Positions 50,600-59,712 of a stretch of 64,000 bases of DNA are shown piece by piece. Numbering within the stretch: the stretch's first letter is position 1; the number at the start of each line of letters is the position of its first letter. The stretch comes from CAZKJL01 sp964611095 (GTDB taxonomy: Bacteria; Patescibacteriota; Gracilibacteria; Peribacterales; Peribacteraceae). The notes under the pieces were generated by a model. It worked only from the letters and a program-made list of their open reading frames with translations, did not search any database and was not told where the DNA came from. A program made the translations under genes and the position numbers. The stretch is from contig CAZSWJ010000001.1 in assembly GCA_964611095.1 (NCBI GenBank), forward strand, positions 1-64,000. The letters run 5' to 3'.

Positions 50600-51032
50600 G
50601 TGCCGCAAAGACGATACCGCGGTCATCGACTCTCGGCTGACGGAAGAAGGTCGCGCCATCCGGCGTCGCCGCGAATGCGCGAAGTGCGGGCATCGCTTCA
50701 CCACGTTCGAACGCCAGGAACTCGCGTCGCTCATCGTCGTGAAACGTGACGGTACGCGTGAGCCCTACAGCCGCACCAAACTCGAGCGCGGTATTTGGCT
50801 TGCGTGCACCAAGCGTCCGGTGTCCCAGAAAGACATCGATTCCATGCTCTCGGACCTCGAAGAAAAATGGGGCAAGAACAAAGAGGAAGTGGAGAGCACG
50901 ACCATCGGCAAAGACGTCATGCAGGCGCTCCACAAGCTCGATAAAGTCGCCTACATTCGCTTCGCTTCCATTCACCGCGAATTCAAAGACGTGGAAGAGT
51001 TCAAGCAGGAGCTGGGGAGGTTGTTCAAGTAG
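50586..51032 (+). CDS. nrdR: Transcriptional repressor NrdR
   Basis: A 148-aa ATP-cone regulator of ribonucleotide reductase genes. N-terminal zinc ribbon with CPKC and CAKC, TAVIDSRLTEEGRAIRRRRE and HRFTTFERQE, then the ATP-cone VVKRDGTREPYSRTKLERGI. Length is standard. TATCCT (50572-50577) ends 8 nt before the ATG. Its targets (nrd genes) are not in the window. Confidence 0.96.
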   Translation: MYCPKCRKDDTAVIDSRLTEEGRAIRRRRECAKCGHRFTTFERQELASLIVVKRDGTREPYSRTKLERGIWLACTKRPVSQKDIDSMLSDLEEKWGKNKEEVESTTIGKDVMQALHKLDKVAYIRFASIHREFKDVEEFKQELGRLFK

Positions 51033-51040
51033 GACTTTTT

Positions 51041-51126
51041 GCGGGTAGCGGTGGGCGGGTAGCGGGTAGAATCCCCGTTGTTCTTTCTTTGGGCGCTCTA
51101 CCCGCTAACCGCTACTCGCTCGCCGC
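51041..51126. repeat. GCGGGTAG inverted-repeat element between nrdR and aspS
   Basis: The left arm (51041-51069) contains GCGGGTAGCGG and GGCGGGTAGCGGGTAG; the right arm (51098-51126) contains CTACCCGCTAACCGCTACTC. The centre (about 28 nt) is T-rich. It begins 8 nt after the nrdR stop and ends before the -10 box of aspS, so it could terminate nrdR. Confidence 0.85.
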
Positions 51127-51150
51127 TATTTCTTCGCTATACTCCCCCCG

Positions 51151-52914
51151 ATGTTACGTACCCACACCTGCGGCCAACTGACTGCCAAAGACGCGAAAGC
51201 GGACGTCACGCTGTGCGGCTGGGTGAACACGCGCCGCGACCACGGCGGGCTCATCTTCATCGATCTCCGCGACCGATACGGCCTCACGCAGGTCGTGTTC
51301 CACCCCGAGACGAACAAAGAAGCGTTCAAACTTGCCGAGTCGCTCCGTCCCGAGTGGGTCATTCAAGTGAGCGGTACGGTGAATAAACGCCTTGCCGGAA
51401 CGGAGAACAAGAAGATGCCGACGGGTGAGATCGAAATCGGCGCCGTCAAACTGGAGATCTTGAACAAGGCCAAGACGCCGCCGTTCGAGATCGCGAGCGA
51501 CATCCAGGTCAACGAAGAATTGCGTTTGGAATACCGTTACTTGGACCTGCGCAGGGCTCAAATGCAACGAAATATCGCACTTCGATCCAAGGTGTTCCAG
51601 ATCATCCGCAAGTACTTCACAGAGCAAGAGTGTCTGGAGATCGATACGCCGTGTCTCATCAAAGGCACACCGGAAGGCGCACGCGAATACATCGTTCCCT
51701 CTCGCGTGTATCCCGGAAACTTCTTCGTGCTTCCGCAGAGTCCGCAGCAGCTCAAGCAGCTCTGTATGGTGGGCGGTCTCGACCGTTATTTCCAAATCGC
51801 CCGCTGTTTCCGCGATGAAGATCTCCGCGGCGACCGTCAGCCCGAATTCCTGCAGCTCGACTTCGAGATGAGCTTCTGCACGCAGGCCGACGTCCAAAAA
51901 ATCATCCAGGGTTCCATCGAATCCATCATCAAGGAATGCAGTCCCAAGAAGCTGAAGTGGGGCAAAGTGGAGACATTCACGTGGCAACACGTGATGGATA
52001 CGTATGGCTCAGACAAGCCCGATCTTCGCTACGACCTGCCCATCGTCGATGTGTCCGAAATCAGCGCGGGATGCGGATTCAAAGTGTTCGAAGACGCGCT
52101 CAGCAAGAAGGGAGTCGTTCGCGCACTGCGCGTCCCCGGCGGCGCCGAACTCAGCCGTAGTGAGATCGATACGTGGACGGAGCTCGCCAAAGAACTCAAG
52201 GCTAAGGGTCTCGCGTACATTCTGTACAAGCCCGAAGGTCCGCAGTCGCCGCTCCTCAAGTTCTTCAAAGACGGTTACTTGGACAAGCTCACCAAGATCA
52301 CGGGAGCCAAGACGGGCGACGCTGTGTTCTTCGGAGCCGACGCGTACAAGATCGTCTGCGCCGCACTCGGTCGCATCCGCGCCGAGGCCGCCAAGAAGTT
52401 CAACCTCATCGACACCACGACGCACGCGCTGTTCTGGGTCACGGAATTCCCCATGTTCGAGCAGAACGATGACGGGTCGCTCACGTTCAGCCACCACCCG
52501 TTCACGAGCCCCAACATCGAGGAATGGAAGAAGCGCAAAGAGGAGCCGCTCAAGGTGCACTCGGTGTGCTACGACCTCGTGCTCGACGGCTACGAACTCG
52601 GTTCGGGCTCCATCCGTATCCACGACCCGGTTCTCCAGGCCGAAGTCTTCGAAATGCTCGGCATCAGCCCCGAGGATCAGCAGAAACGTTTCGGACACAT
52701 GCTCTCGGCCTTCGCCTACGGCGCACCGCCCCACGGCGGATTCGCGTACGGCATCGACCGCGTCGTCATGATTCTCGCGGGCGAGCCCAACATCCGCGAA
52801 GTGACGCCGTTCCCCAAGGATCAGAAAGCAAAAGACCTCATGCTCGGCGCACCGTCCCCCGTGCCGGGCGCGCAGCTCAAGGAACTGCAGATCACGCTCG
52901 ACGAACAGGCCTGA
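51151..52914 (+). CDS. aspS: Aspartyl-tRNA synthetase (bacterial type)
   Basis: A 587-aa class II synthetase. N-terminal OB domain (LCGWVNTRRDHGGLIFIDLR), motif 1 region (RNIALRSKVFQIIRKYFTEQ), motif 2 (RYFQIARCFRDEDLRGDRQP), the bacterial GAD insertion, and motif 3 (GGFAYGIDRVVMILAGEPNI), then REVTPFPKDQKAKDLMLGAP. Bacterial-type enzymes may charge tRNA-Asn too when AsnRS is absent; not decidable here. TATACT (51138-51143) ends 7 nt before the ATG, a leaderless-type start. Confidence 0.97.
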   Translation: MLRTHTCGQLTAKDAKADVTLCGWVNTRRDHGGLIFIDLRDRYGLTQVVFHPETNKEAFKLAESLRPEWVIQVSGTVNKRLAGTENKKMPTGEIEIGAVKLEILNKAKTPPFEIASDIQVNEELRLEYRYLDLRRAQMQRNIALRSKVFQIIRKYFTEQECLEIDTPCLIKGTPEGAREYIVPSRVYPGNFFVLPQSPQQLKQLCMVGGLDRYFQIARCFRDEDLRGDRQPEFLQLDFEMSFCTQADVQKIIQGSIESIIKECSPKKLKWGKVETFTWQHVMDTYGSDKPDLRYDLPIVDVSEISAGCGFKVFEDALSKKGVVRALRVPGGAELSRSEIDTWTELAKELKAKGLAYILYKPEGPQSPLLKFFKDGYLDKLTKITGAKTGDAVFFGADAYKIVCAALGRIRAEAAKKFNLIDTTTHALFWVTEFPMFEQNDDGSLTFSHHPFTSPNIEEWKKRKEEPLKVHSVCYDLVLDGYELGSGSIRIHDPVLQAEVFEMLGISPEDQQKRFGHMLSAFAYGAPPHGGFAYGIDRVVMILAGEPNIREVTPFPKDQKAKDLMLGAPSPVPGAQLKELQITLDEQA

Positions 52915-52995
52915 ATTCGGGCATGTCGCCGCCCACGTTTTATTTTTTGATGTGGAAAAGTTGACGGTCCCGAGCAACAGGATCATAGATACGGC

Positions 52996-53631
52996 ATGGC
53001 GTACTCTCGGATGAATGTGGCGATTCTCAAACCGCATGAAGCGTCGAAAATCGACCAAGAAGCAGCACGCACGCTTTTCGAAGCCGGGGGTGCGGATCAC
53101 CGCACGAGAGATACGCAGACCGCCGAGCACGTCATTCGTGAGGTAAAAGAGTTGATTGCCGATGTCGCGGACAGAATAAAACTTCGCGTGCGTGTGAAAG
53201 AGTATCCGGCGTACTACAACGAGAGTCACCAATTGGTCACAACCTTCGCTGATGCGCTCGATTTGATGACGCATGACATGACGGTGATCATCGATCCACC
53301 GAAGAAAGAATTGGCTTTTGCTGCCACCTCCAACGGGAATCCCTTGCGGCGAGTCCTTGCCGCTTTTTCGGAAAAGGAACTGCTCGAAGCAAAATTCGAT
53401 GCGCTCGGCCAGCTTCGCGTTCCACTTGTCGATTCACAAGATGAGAACAAGCTCAATCTTGCGCCGCGTGCATTCGGCGTTCACGTGCCAACGTATCTGG
53501 ATGACGCTGCTCGTGCCTATGAGCAGAATCGCAATGTGGTAGAACAGGCGCTTCTGTACCCCCGGAATTCCATGGTTGTGACAGATCGGGCGAAGTATTT
53601 TGCCATCATGGAATCCAAGAAAGTGGGCTGA
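52996..53631 (+). CDS. Hypothetical protein (211 aa)
   Basis: Soluble alpha/beta-like protein without signal or transmembrane segments. It has the segment YYNESHQLVTTFADALDLMT and a possible strand-rich C-terminus. Base composition is less GC-rich than the neighbours. A second ATG (53011) follows at codon 6. No family recognised. Confidence 0.6.
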   Translation: MAYSRMNVAILKPHEASKIDQEAARTLFEAGGADHRTRDTQTAEHVIREVKELIADVADRIKLRVRVKEYPAYYNESHQLVTTFADALDLMTHDMTVIIDPPKKELAFAATSNGNPLRRVLAAFSEKELLEAKFDALGQLRVPLVDSQDENKLNLAPRAFGVHVPTYLDDAARAYEQNRNVVEQALLYPRNSMVVTDRAKYFAIMESKKVG

Positions 53632-53651
53632 TTTTATGGTATAATGGTCAG

Positions 53652-54599
53652 ATGGCCCCGAATGATCCGATCCCGGCCGATGAACCTGCTGCGGAAAAGC
53701 CGCAGGTCTCGCCTCAACGTGATGAAGAAATTCGTCGTGCCGCGGCCTTGGGCCAAAAGCGCAGCGAGCGTGAAAAGCAGATCAAGCAAAACATCAAAGA
53801 CAACAGAAAGGCCGAAGAAAAGCGTGCGAGAGAAGGCGTGAAAATCGTCGAAGCCAAAAAAGAGAAAGCCAAGGAACACGTCGGCGAATACCGCGTCGCA
53901 AACAAGCAGCGTGCCAAAGAATTGGCCGATGAGAAGTTGCGCAAAGACAAAGAGGCCGCACGCCAAGCCGACATCAGCAAGAAGGCCAAGGCCGAGCAGA
54001 AGAAGAAATTGCAGTACATGGGCGATCTGCGCGAAATGGGTCGCCTCAAGCAAGCCGCGGAACACCGTGAAGTGGTGCTCACCGCCGACGAAGAGCGCGA
54101 CCGCAAAGCCGCGAACTTCGAATTCCGCACCAAAATTCTGGAGGCCGACCGTCTTGAGACTTTGGCCAAGGAAGCGGCCGACCGTGACGTGCGTGCGCAG
54201 AAAGTGATCCTGGAAAACGACATGCGCAACAAGCTCTACCAGGCCGAAACGTGGCACCGTATGAAAGTGGCCGAGCTGGACGCCGAGGTGCACAGGCAAA
54301 CGGCGCAGATCTCCCGCATCTCCGATCCCGGTCAACAGCGACAGGAAGCCATGGCCGCCCAAGGTCTCATTCGCGGCAAGCGGAAGAAGATCGATGAAGA
54401 ATATCGCGAAAAACAGGACGCCATCACACAGGAGATTGATCGCAGGAAGAATGAGATCGAGACGCATTACTACGCCGCACGCGCCAAAGCCGAGAGCGAC
54501 AGGCGCACAGCCGGCACGAACGCCGATCGCGAACTCGCCAGGCGCAACGAAGACATCACGCTCACGTTCAAGCGCCGCCGCAAGGGCGAAGAGGAGTAG
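53652..54599 (+). CDS. Highly charged coiled-coil protein (315 aa)
   Basis: Lys/Glu/Ala/Arg-rich protein predicted to be almost entirely helical (REKQIKQNIKDNRKAEEKRA, KAKAEQKKKLQYMGDLREMG) with no cysteine, signal or transmembrane segment. Such proteins often act as cytoplasmic scaffolds; composition alone would also match many unrelated coiled coils. An extended -10, TGGTATAAT (53637-53645), ends 6 nt before the ATG, a leaderless-type start. No family recognised. Confidence 0.7.
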   Translation: MAPNDPIPADEPAAEKPQVSPQRDEEIRRAAALGQKRSEREKQIKQNIKDNRKAEEKRAREGVKIVEAKKEKAKEHVGEYRVANKQRAKELADEKLRKDKEAARQADISKKAKAEQKKKLQYMGDLREMGRLKQAAEHREVVLTADEERDRKAANFEFRTKILEADRLETLAKEAADRDVRAQKVILENDMRNKLYQAETWHRMKVAELDAEVHRQTAQISRISDPGQQRQEAMAAQGLIRGKRKKIDEEYREKQDAITQEIDRRKNEIETHYYAARAKAESDRRTAGTNADRELARRNEDITLTFKRRRKGEEE

Positions 54600-54605
54600 T
54601 CGACA

Positions 54606-55781
54606 TTAGGTCACGAACGGGCCCATGTCGCGTTTGTGTCCTTCGGAGTGCACGAGGTAGTACCGCGGCGGTTCGTAGTGCTGAGCAGCCGTGTGGGGGG
54701 CCAAGAATTTGTGCTCGGCTACGTCGCTCCGGACAAAGAACGCGTTGTTGCCCGTGATGTCGCAGCCGACGAGCACATAACCCTTGGCTTCGGCGAGTTT
54801 CACGAGCGATTCCAATGACGCGCCGTAGTACCGGGATCCGTTCCAGCGGAAATGCGGGTCGTACGCCACAATCCACTCCATGCCCGGGCGATACACGGCG
54901 TTGTATTCGATGCAGACGACGCGCGGCTTGTGCGTGTCGAGCGCTTTCCACAGCCAGTAGTCGTTGCCGTCCACATCGATGGAGAGGAAGTCGAATTCTT
55001 CGGGTACGCCGGCTTTCCGGAGCGTGGATTGCATGTTCTCGGCCGTCAGGAACGTCGGCAGCACCGTGAGAGATTTATTGGCAATCTGCGGCGCGAATTT
55101 TTCGGCGATCGTTTTGAGGAACGTCGCGTCTTGCTCCACCCAGCATCCGGTCCATCCTTGCAGGAGCAGTGCGGTCGTGTTGCATTCCAATCCGTCCGAG
55201 ACCCCGCACTCCACGAATTTTTTATTCGTCGTGCCGATGCGCGTGAAAATCTCGGCGATGATGCCGTCTTCACCGTTCTGGGAGAACGCTTGATATTCGT
55301 GTTTGCCCAGCCACGCGGCGCTCGTGGCGTTTTTGTGGTTGGCGATCAACTCTTCGCGGCGGCGCACCACGGAAAGCTCAAAAGCACCGCGACGAAGGTC
55401 ATCCGTCGTGTTTTTGATATCACACAGAAAATCATTCATCGTCCGAAGGAGATTCACGTTCCCCCGCATGTCTTGGAGCGCATCGTCCATGGGGTTCAGC
55501 TTGTCGCGCATGGGCTTGAGATGCCCGGCGGTGACGCGCATGTCTTGGAGCGCATCATCGAGAGGGCCGAGTTTTTCCAGGAGTTTCATCTCCGACATTT
55601 GAATGTCGGCGCGCCTGTCATGCTGCAAATCGTCGGCCTGGATCCGCAGCGCGCGAATTTCACCCTGGAGCATGTTGATCTGCGCCGAGAGCTCATGGAC
55701 GTGTTCGGCGTACTGCGAGGTACGCTCCACGTTGCCGGGGAGTGAGAACAGCCGACGGAGGAAGCGGAGCGGCGAGATCAT
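54606..55781 (-). CDS. FkbM-like methyltransferase with N-terminal coiled coil (391 aa)
   Basis: The C-terminal domain (about 155-375) is a SAM-methyltransferase-like fold of the FkbM-related type: QAFSQNGEDGIIAEIF, FVECGVSDGLECNTTALLLQ, FDFLSIDVDGNDYWLW, CDITGNNAFFV. The N-terminal 150 residues form a coiled coil containing an approximate tandem repeat with DDALQDMR twice (DNA copies near 55480 and 55550). The target is probably a glycan or lipid in the adjacent pathway. The start overlaps the stop of the upstream gene as ATGA, so the two are translationally coupled. Confidence 0.8.
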   Translation of the reverse strand: MISPLRFLRRLFSLPGNVERTSQYAEHVHELSAQINMLQGEIRALRIQADDLQHDRRADIQMSEMKLLEKLGPLDDALQDMRVTAGHLKPMRDKLNPMDDALQDMRGNVNLLRTMNDFLCDIKNTTDDLRRGAFELSVVRRREELIANHKNATSAAWLGKHEYQAFSQNGEDGIIAEIFTRIGTTNKKFVECGVSDGLECNTTALLLQGWTGCWVEQDATFLKTIAEKFAPQIANKSLTVLPTFLTAENMQSTLRKAGVPEEFDFLSIDVDGNDYWLWKALDTHKPRVVCIEYNAVYRPGMEWIVAYDPHFRWNGSRYYGASLESLVKLAEAKGYVLVGCDITGNNAFFVRSDVAEHKFLAPHTAAQHYEPPRYYLVHSEGHKRDMGPFVT

Positions 55782-56761
55782 TTGCGGGAGGCGAAGAAGC
55801 GGCCTGCGGTGGACTCCGTGGATTCCAAGCGCACTTTGTGGGTGTCGGCAAGGATGCGCGGGAGTTCGCGCTTGGCGAGTTCGCCGTGCCACTCGCCGCG
55901 GATCATATCGATGTTCTTCAGGAAGCCGAGCGCCTCGCACTCCCGCAGAATGTTCGTCTCGGCACCCTCGCAATCGAGCTTGAGGAGATCGATGTGCGTG
56001 ATCTTGTTTTGGCTCAGGAACGCTTCCACCGAGAGGCCGACGTGGCCTCCTTTCACCGTTTTCTCCTTATGAACGGGGTGTCCGCGGACACCGAGCTCCA
56101 CCCAGTGCTTGAAGGTTTCCTTGGCGAGTTCCTCGACGCGCACGTCGTTGTCGGGCTTACCGAAGAATCCGACGAGCGCATGGTTCACGATCGTGACGCC
56201 CGGGATGCCGCGGAGATTGTGGTGCAGGTGGTGAACGTTGTTCGGGTCGCTGGAGTAATCCGATCGCGGCTCCACGGCGTAGAGCGCGGCATCCGGCCAC
56301 GACCGTTTGGCCATCATGGAAAACGTTCCCACGTGCGCGCCGACGTCCACGATCGTTCGCGGCGTGAAGCCGACGGCACGCAGCGCCTCGACGCCGTAGC
56401 AATCGCGCTCGATGACCTCGGTGCAAATGTGTTTGGCGTGCAGCGTTTCCATCCACAGTCGGGGAACCTCTCGTTCTACGCCGAATTTTTCCATCACCGC
56501 CGAAAACAGTTCTTCCATCCGCATGCCTTTGTCGTAGTAGGCATCGCGCGCAAAGGCGTCCATGGCCTCCGGGTCGGCACCGAAGAGCTCGGCTTGATAC
56601 GCCCAGCGCGCGCTGAGGGCCACCGTTCCGATGCGCGTTTCCCAGAGCTCGATCTCGAGCACGCCGCTCGGGTCGCTGTCCGAGCGAACGCGCAGATATT
56701 TCGGCTTCGTGCCGCGGCGCAGGCCGCGCAGAACGCCGGAGAGGAAGGAGGGGGCTTTCAT
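55778..56761 (-). CDS. FkbM-family methyltransferase (327 aa)
   Basis: An N-terminal accessory module (about 45-125) shares its pattern with the two modules of the 971-aa protein (METLHAKHICTEVIERDCYG). The FkbM domain then shows PRTIVDVGAHVGTFSMMAK (SAM-binding motif I), IDLLKLDCEGAETNILRE and RGEWHGELAKR, ending FFASRK. O-methylation of a sugar is the usual family reaction. An extended box, TGATACGCT (56770-56778), ends 8 nt before the ATG. It is coupled to the 391-aa gene. Confidence 0.87.
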   Translation of the reverse strand: MKAPSFLSGVLRGLRRGTKPKYLRVRSDSDPSGVLEIELWETRIGTVALSARWAYQAELFGADPEAMDAFARDAYYDKGMRMEELFSAVMEKFGVEREVPRLWMETLHAKHICTEVIERDCYGVEALRAVGFTPRTIVDVGAHVGTFSMMAKRSWPDAALYAVEPRSDYSSDPNNVHHLHHNLRGIPGVTIVNHALVGFFGKPDNDVRVEELAKETFKHWVELGVRGHPVHKEKTVKGGHVGLSVEAFLSQNKITHIDLLKLDCEGAETNILRECEALGFLKNIDMIRGEWHGELAKRELPRILADTHKVRLESTESTAGRFFASRK

Positions 56762-56790
56762 GGAAAGTCAGCGTATCACAGGCCGTGCCC

Positions 56791-59706
56791 TCATTTGAGG
56801 CGGGAAGCGAAGAATAATCCGAGTCCGTCGCCCGTGGGCACCATCTCGAGGCCGTGACTGTTCCTCAGGAGCTCTTCCACCGTGCGGCGCGATACCGCTC
56901 CGTGCCACTCTCCGACAATCGTCCCGATATCGGCGAGCATGCCCATGGCGTGCAGCTCCCGAAGAATGTTGATTTCCGCGCCTTCACAGTCCAGCTTCAG
57001 GAGATCGATCCTCGTCAGTTTTTTGTCGCGCACCAGCGTCGCGACGTCCGTTGCCGATATCGTCGCCGTGAACTCGGCGCACGCGGGATCTCCTCGGAGT
57101 CCGCGTTCCACTTCGTGTGAGAAAGAATCCCGCCGAAGTTCATCGAGCAGTTCCGCATTCCTTGGGTCATGCAAGAGTCCGATCACCGCGGTCGGTACGA
57201 TTTCCACGTTCGTTTCCTCGGTATTCGCGCCGAGCAACGCGCGGTACACGGGTTCCACGGCCACGATGCGGGCATGAGGCCAGAGCGCATGCGCATGGAG
57301 CGAGAACGTGCCGATATGTCCGCCGATGTCCACGATCGTCGCGGGTGCGGTCGTCAGTCGTCGCAATCGGTAGCAATCTTTATCGATGACCTGCATGCAA
57401 ATATGTCGTGCGTGAACCATGTGCATCCACTGCGTGCCGATCGTTTGCGAGAGCCCGAATTTCCTGCCGAGACGTTCGCCGAGGACCGGCTCGCGGAGTC
57501 CTTCTTTGTAGTAGAGGCGTCGTGCTTCGGCGTCCACCGCATCGGGCTCGATGCCGTGCGTCCGTGCGGTGTCCGCCCAGTCGCCGTGGACGAAGAGCGG
57601 GCCCATGCTCGTGCGGTATCGCACCATCGGCACGGGGGACGACCGTTCGGCCTCCGTACGTGCCGGAGTCGTGAAGTGCGGCATGGGCGGCGGGACAAAC
57701 GGTTGCGCCGTACGCGCCGCATCGGGTTTGAGCGAGGCAAAGAACGTTCCGCGCGCGTGCGCCGGAGCGATGGAAACCGTGCGGACGTCGTGGGTCGAAG
57801 CCAAAAGCGCGGGAATGGATTTGCCCATATCACCATGCCACTCGCCGCGTATTTCGCGGATGCGTGCGAGTGCTCCCGTCATCGAAAGTTCTCGCAGAAT
57901 GTTGGTCTCCGCGCCGTCACAACTGAGCTTCAGAAGGTCAATGGTCGATTCCCGCGGCAGCAATTCGGAGATCGAAACGGCCCTGAGGCCGCAAGCCTCC
58001 GTGTCGCACTGCGTCAGCGGATATTCGCGATATCCCAATTCCATGGAATGAGGGACGGTGTCTTTCAGCAGCTCGGCGCGGCCGGTCCACTTGGCGTCCC
58101 CCGTCACCATTCCGAAGACCGCGACATTGCGGATGTCGGCGTCGGCGACGTTTTGCCGCAGCACGGCGATGTCGCCCGAATCGTTCTTATCGGGAGCGCA
58201 GGGTTCCGCCGCAATGATGCGTGCGTCCGGCCAGAGATGACGCGCAAAGAGCGAGAATGCGCCGACGTGGGCCCCCACATCCACGATGATCTTCGGCATG
58301 AATCCGTTTTCCTTCAGCGAGCGCAGGCCGTACGCGTCCTGCTCGATGACGTTGCCGCACACGTGCTCGGCATGGAGCGTGAGGAGCCACAGTCGGACGA
58401 GATCGCGGTGTTCCTCGCCGACGTTGTTGCACGCGGCATCCAAGAATGCGTCGCGCCGCAGGTTCCGGGTGTAGTACGCGTACCGCGCCGCATCGTCGAT
58501 CGTGAGCGGATGAATGCCGCGCGTGCGGGCAAGCCTCGCCCAGGGCAGACCGATGTGCACCGGCCCCACCGATGTCGGGAATTCCTCCGTATCCATCGGT
58601 GCTTCCGCAGTGCTCTCACCTCGCAGCGGCAGGCGCAGCGACCAGTACGGCCCGCTGCCGCAGTGACGTTTGTACTGCTCCTCGAACATCCGCTTGCCGT
58701 GCTCGTAGAGCGTCATATCGGCCTTCAGGTACTCCGCCACCGTTTCGTACTCCGCGTGCGTGAGTTGCGACTTGGCGTTCGTGCTCCCCGTGACGTCACC
58801 GACCACGCTTCCCCGGCGCGGCACGATGCCTTCGTTCGTCATCAGCTCGTCTTTCCAATCGTACTTGCGGCACAGAAGTTCCATCGATCGATCGAAGTGC
58901 TCTTGGAGCAGCACGGCATCGAATGTCTTCAGATTCCGTACCGCTTGCGCAAGCAGTCGATGCAATCTCGAGTGAAAGACGTATCCGCCCGGGTGTGCGT
59001 AGCCCGCGATCATCTGCACGTACGATTGTTCGAGCGTCAGCTTCAGGCGGAAGAACGGGTGGTGCAAAAATTGCGTGATGCTCAGCGTCCGTGCGACCGC
59101 GGCTTCTTCGGCTTCGCGCGGCGACGCCGTGGGGTTCTCGCGCCGCACGTAGCGGTAGTACGAGAGCAGGCGGTCCACGGGGTGCCGAAGCATCGTGATG
59201 TACGCGTGCGGACTCCGCAGGAGTTCGTGAATGCCGTAGATGGAGTGGTCGGCGAGCGCGTCGTAACGGTCCCATTTGTCGCGCTCCGCTTCCTTCTGCG
59301 CGGGAGAGAGTTCGCGGAAGCGGCTCAGGACGAACATGGGGCTTTCGTTCGGCATGCCCACGAAATCGCGTCGAAAACCGATGCTGCGCAGATTGCGTCG
59401 CATGACGTGCGTCAGCGTCGACCCCGCCGTGCGCTGGAGGTGGAGAAAAATGATTTTTTTCTCGGGAGTCGCGGCTTCGGGGTTGCCGTTGTCGTACACA
59501 TGTTTGTACGCCAGGAGCATGTTCGTATCGAACTCGGGATGCTCTCGGAGGAGTGCTTCCGCATCACCCGTTTCCGGGATCGTTCCGTACATCTGGAGCA
59601 GCTGCCGCTCGTGATCATGCGCCGTCGTCTTCACCGAGCCGAACCACTCTTCGTAGTACGGAAAATCCTTCGGCACGCGCCAACGCTTGAAGAACGAAGT
59701 CAGCAC
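56791..59706 (-). CDS. Sulfotransferase-FkbM-FkbM three-module protein (971 aa)
   Basis: Residues 1-365 are a sulfotransferase-like domain with the 5'-PSB-type IIFLHLQRTAGSTLTHVM (85-102) and the 3'-PB-type MLRHPVDRLLSYYRY (172-186). Residues 380-660 and 700-971 are two FkbM modules, each with an accessory part (LTLHAEHVCGNVIEQDAYG; MVHARHICMQVIDKDCYR), motif I (IIVDVGAHVGAFSLFAR; TIVDIGGHIGTFSLHAH), LLKLxCxGAExNILREL, GEWHG and a closing FFAS. The first FkbM copy has Ser in LLKLSCDGAE where the others have Asp. Sulfation plus methylation of one glycan is inferred. The start is GTG at 59706. Confidence 0.85.
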   Translation of the reverse strand: MLTSFFKRWRVPKDFPYYEEWFGSVKTTAHDHERQLLQMYGTIPETGDAEALLREHPEFDTNMLLAYKHVYDNGNPEAATPEKKIIFLHLQRTAGSTLTHVMRRNLRSIGFRRDFVGMPNESPMFVLSRFRELSPAQKEAERDKWDRYDALADHSIYGIHELLRSPHAYITMLRHPVDRLLSYYRYVRRENPTASPREAEEAAVARTLSITQFLHHPFFRLKLTLEQSYVQMIAGYAHPGGYVFHSRLHRLLAQAVRNLKTFDAVLLQEHFDRSMELLCRKYDWKDELMTNEGIVPRRGSVVGDVTGSTNAKSQLTHAEYETVAEYLKADMTLYEHGKRMFEEQYKRHCGSGPYWSLRLPLRGESTAEAPMDTEEFPTSVGPVHIGLPWARLARTRGIHPLTIDDAARYAYYTRNLRRDAFLDAACNNVGEEHRDLVRLWLLTLHAEHVCGNVIEQDAYGLRSLKENGFMPKIIVDVGAHVGAFSLFARHLWPDARIIAAEPCAPDKNDSGDIAVLRQNVADADIRNVAVFGMVTGDAKWTGRAELLKDTVPHSMELGYREYPLTQCDTEACGLRAVSISELLPRESTIDLLKLSCDGAETNILRELSMTGALARIREIRGEWHGDMGKSIPALLASTHDVRTVSIAPAHARGTFFASLKPDAARTAQPFVPPPMPHFTTPARTEAERSSPVPMVRYRTSMGPLFVHGDWADTARTHGIEPDAVDAEARRLYYKEGLREPVLGERLGRKFGLSQTIGTQWMHMVHARHICMQVIDKDCYRLRRLTTAPATIVDIGGHIGTFSLHAHALWPHARIVAVEPVYRALLGANTEETNVEIVPTAVIGLLHDPRNAELLDELRRDSFSHEVERGLRGDPACAEFTATISATDVATLVRDKKLTRIDLLKLDCEGAEINILRELHAMGMLADIGTIVGEWHGAVSRRTVEELLRNSHGLEMVPTGDGLGLFFASRLK

Positions 59707-59712
59707 GCCGAT

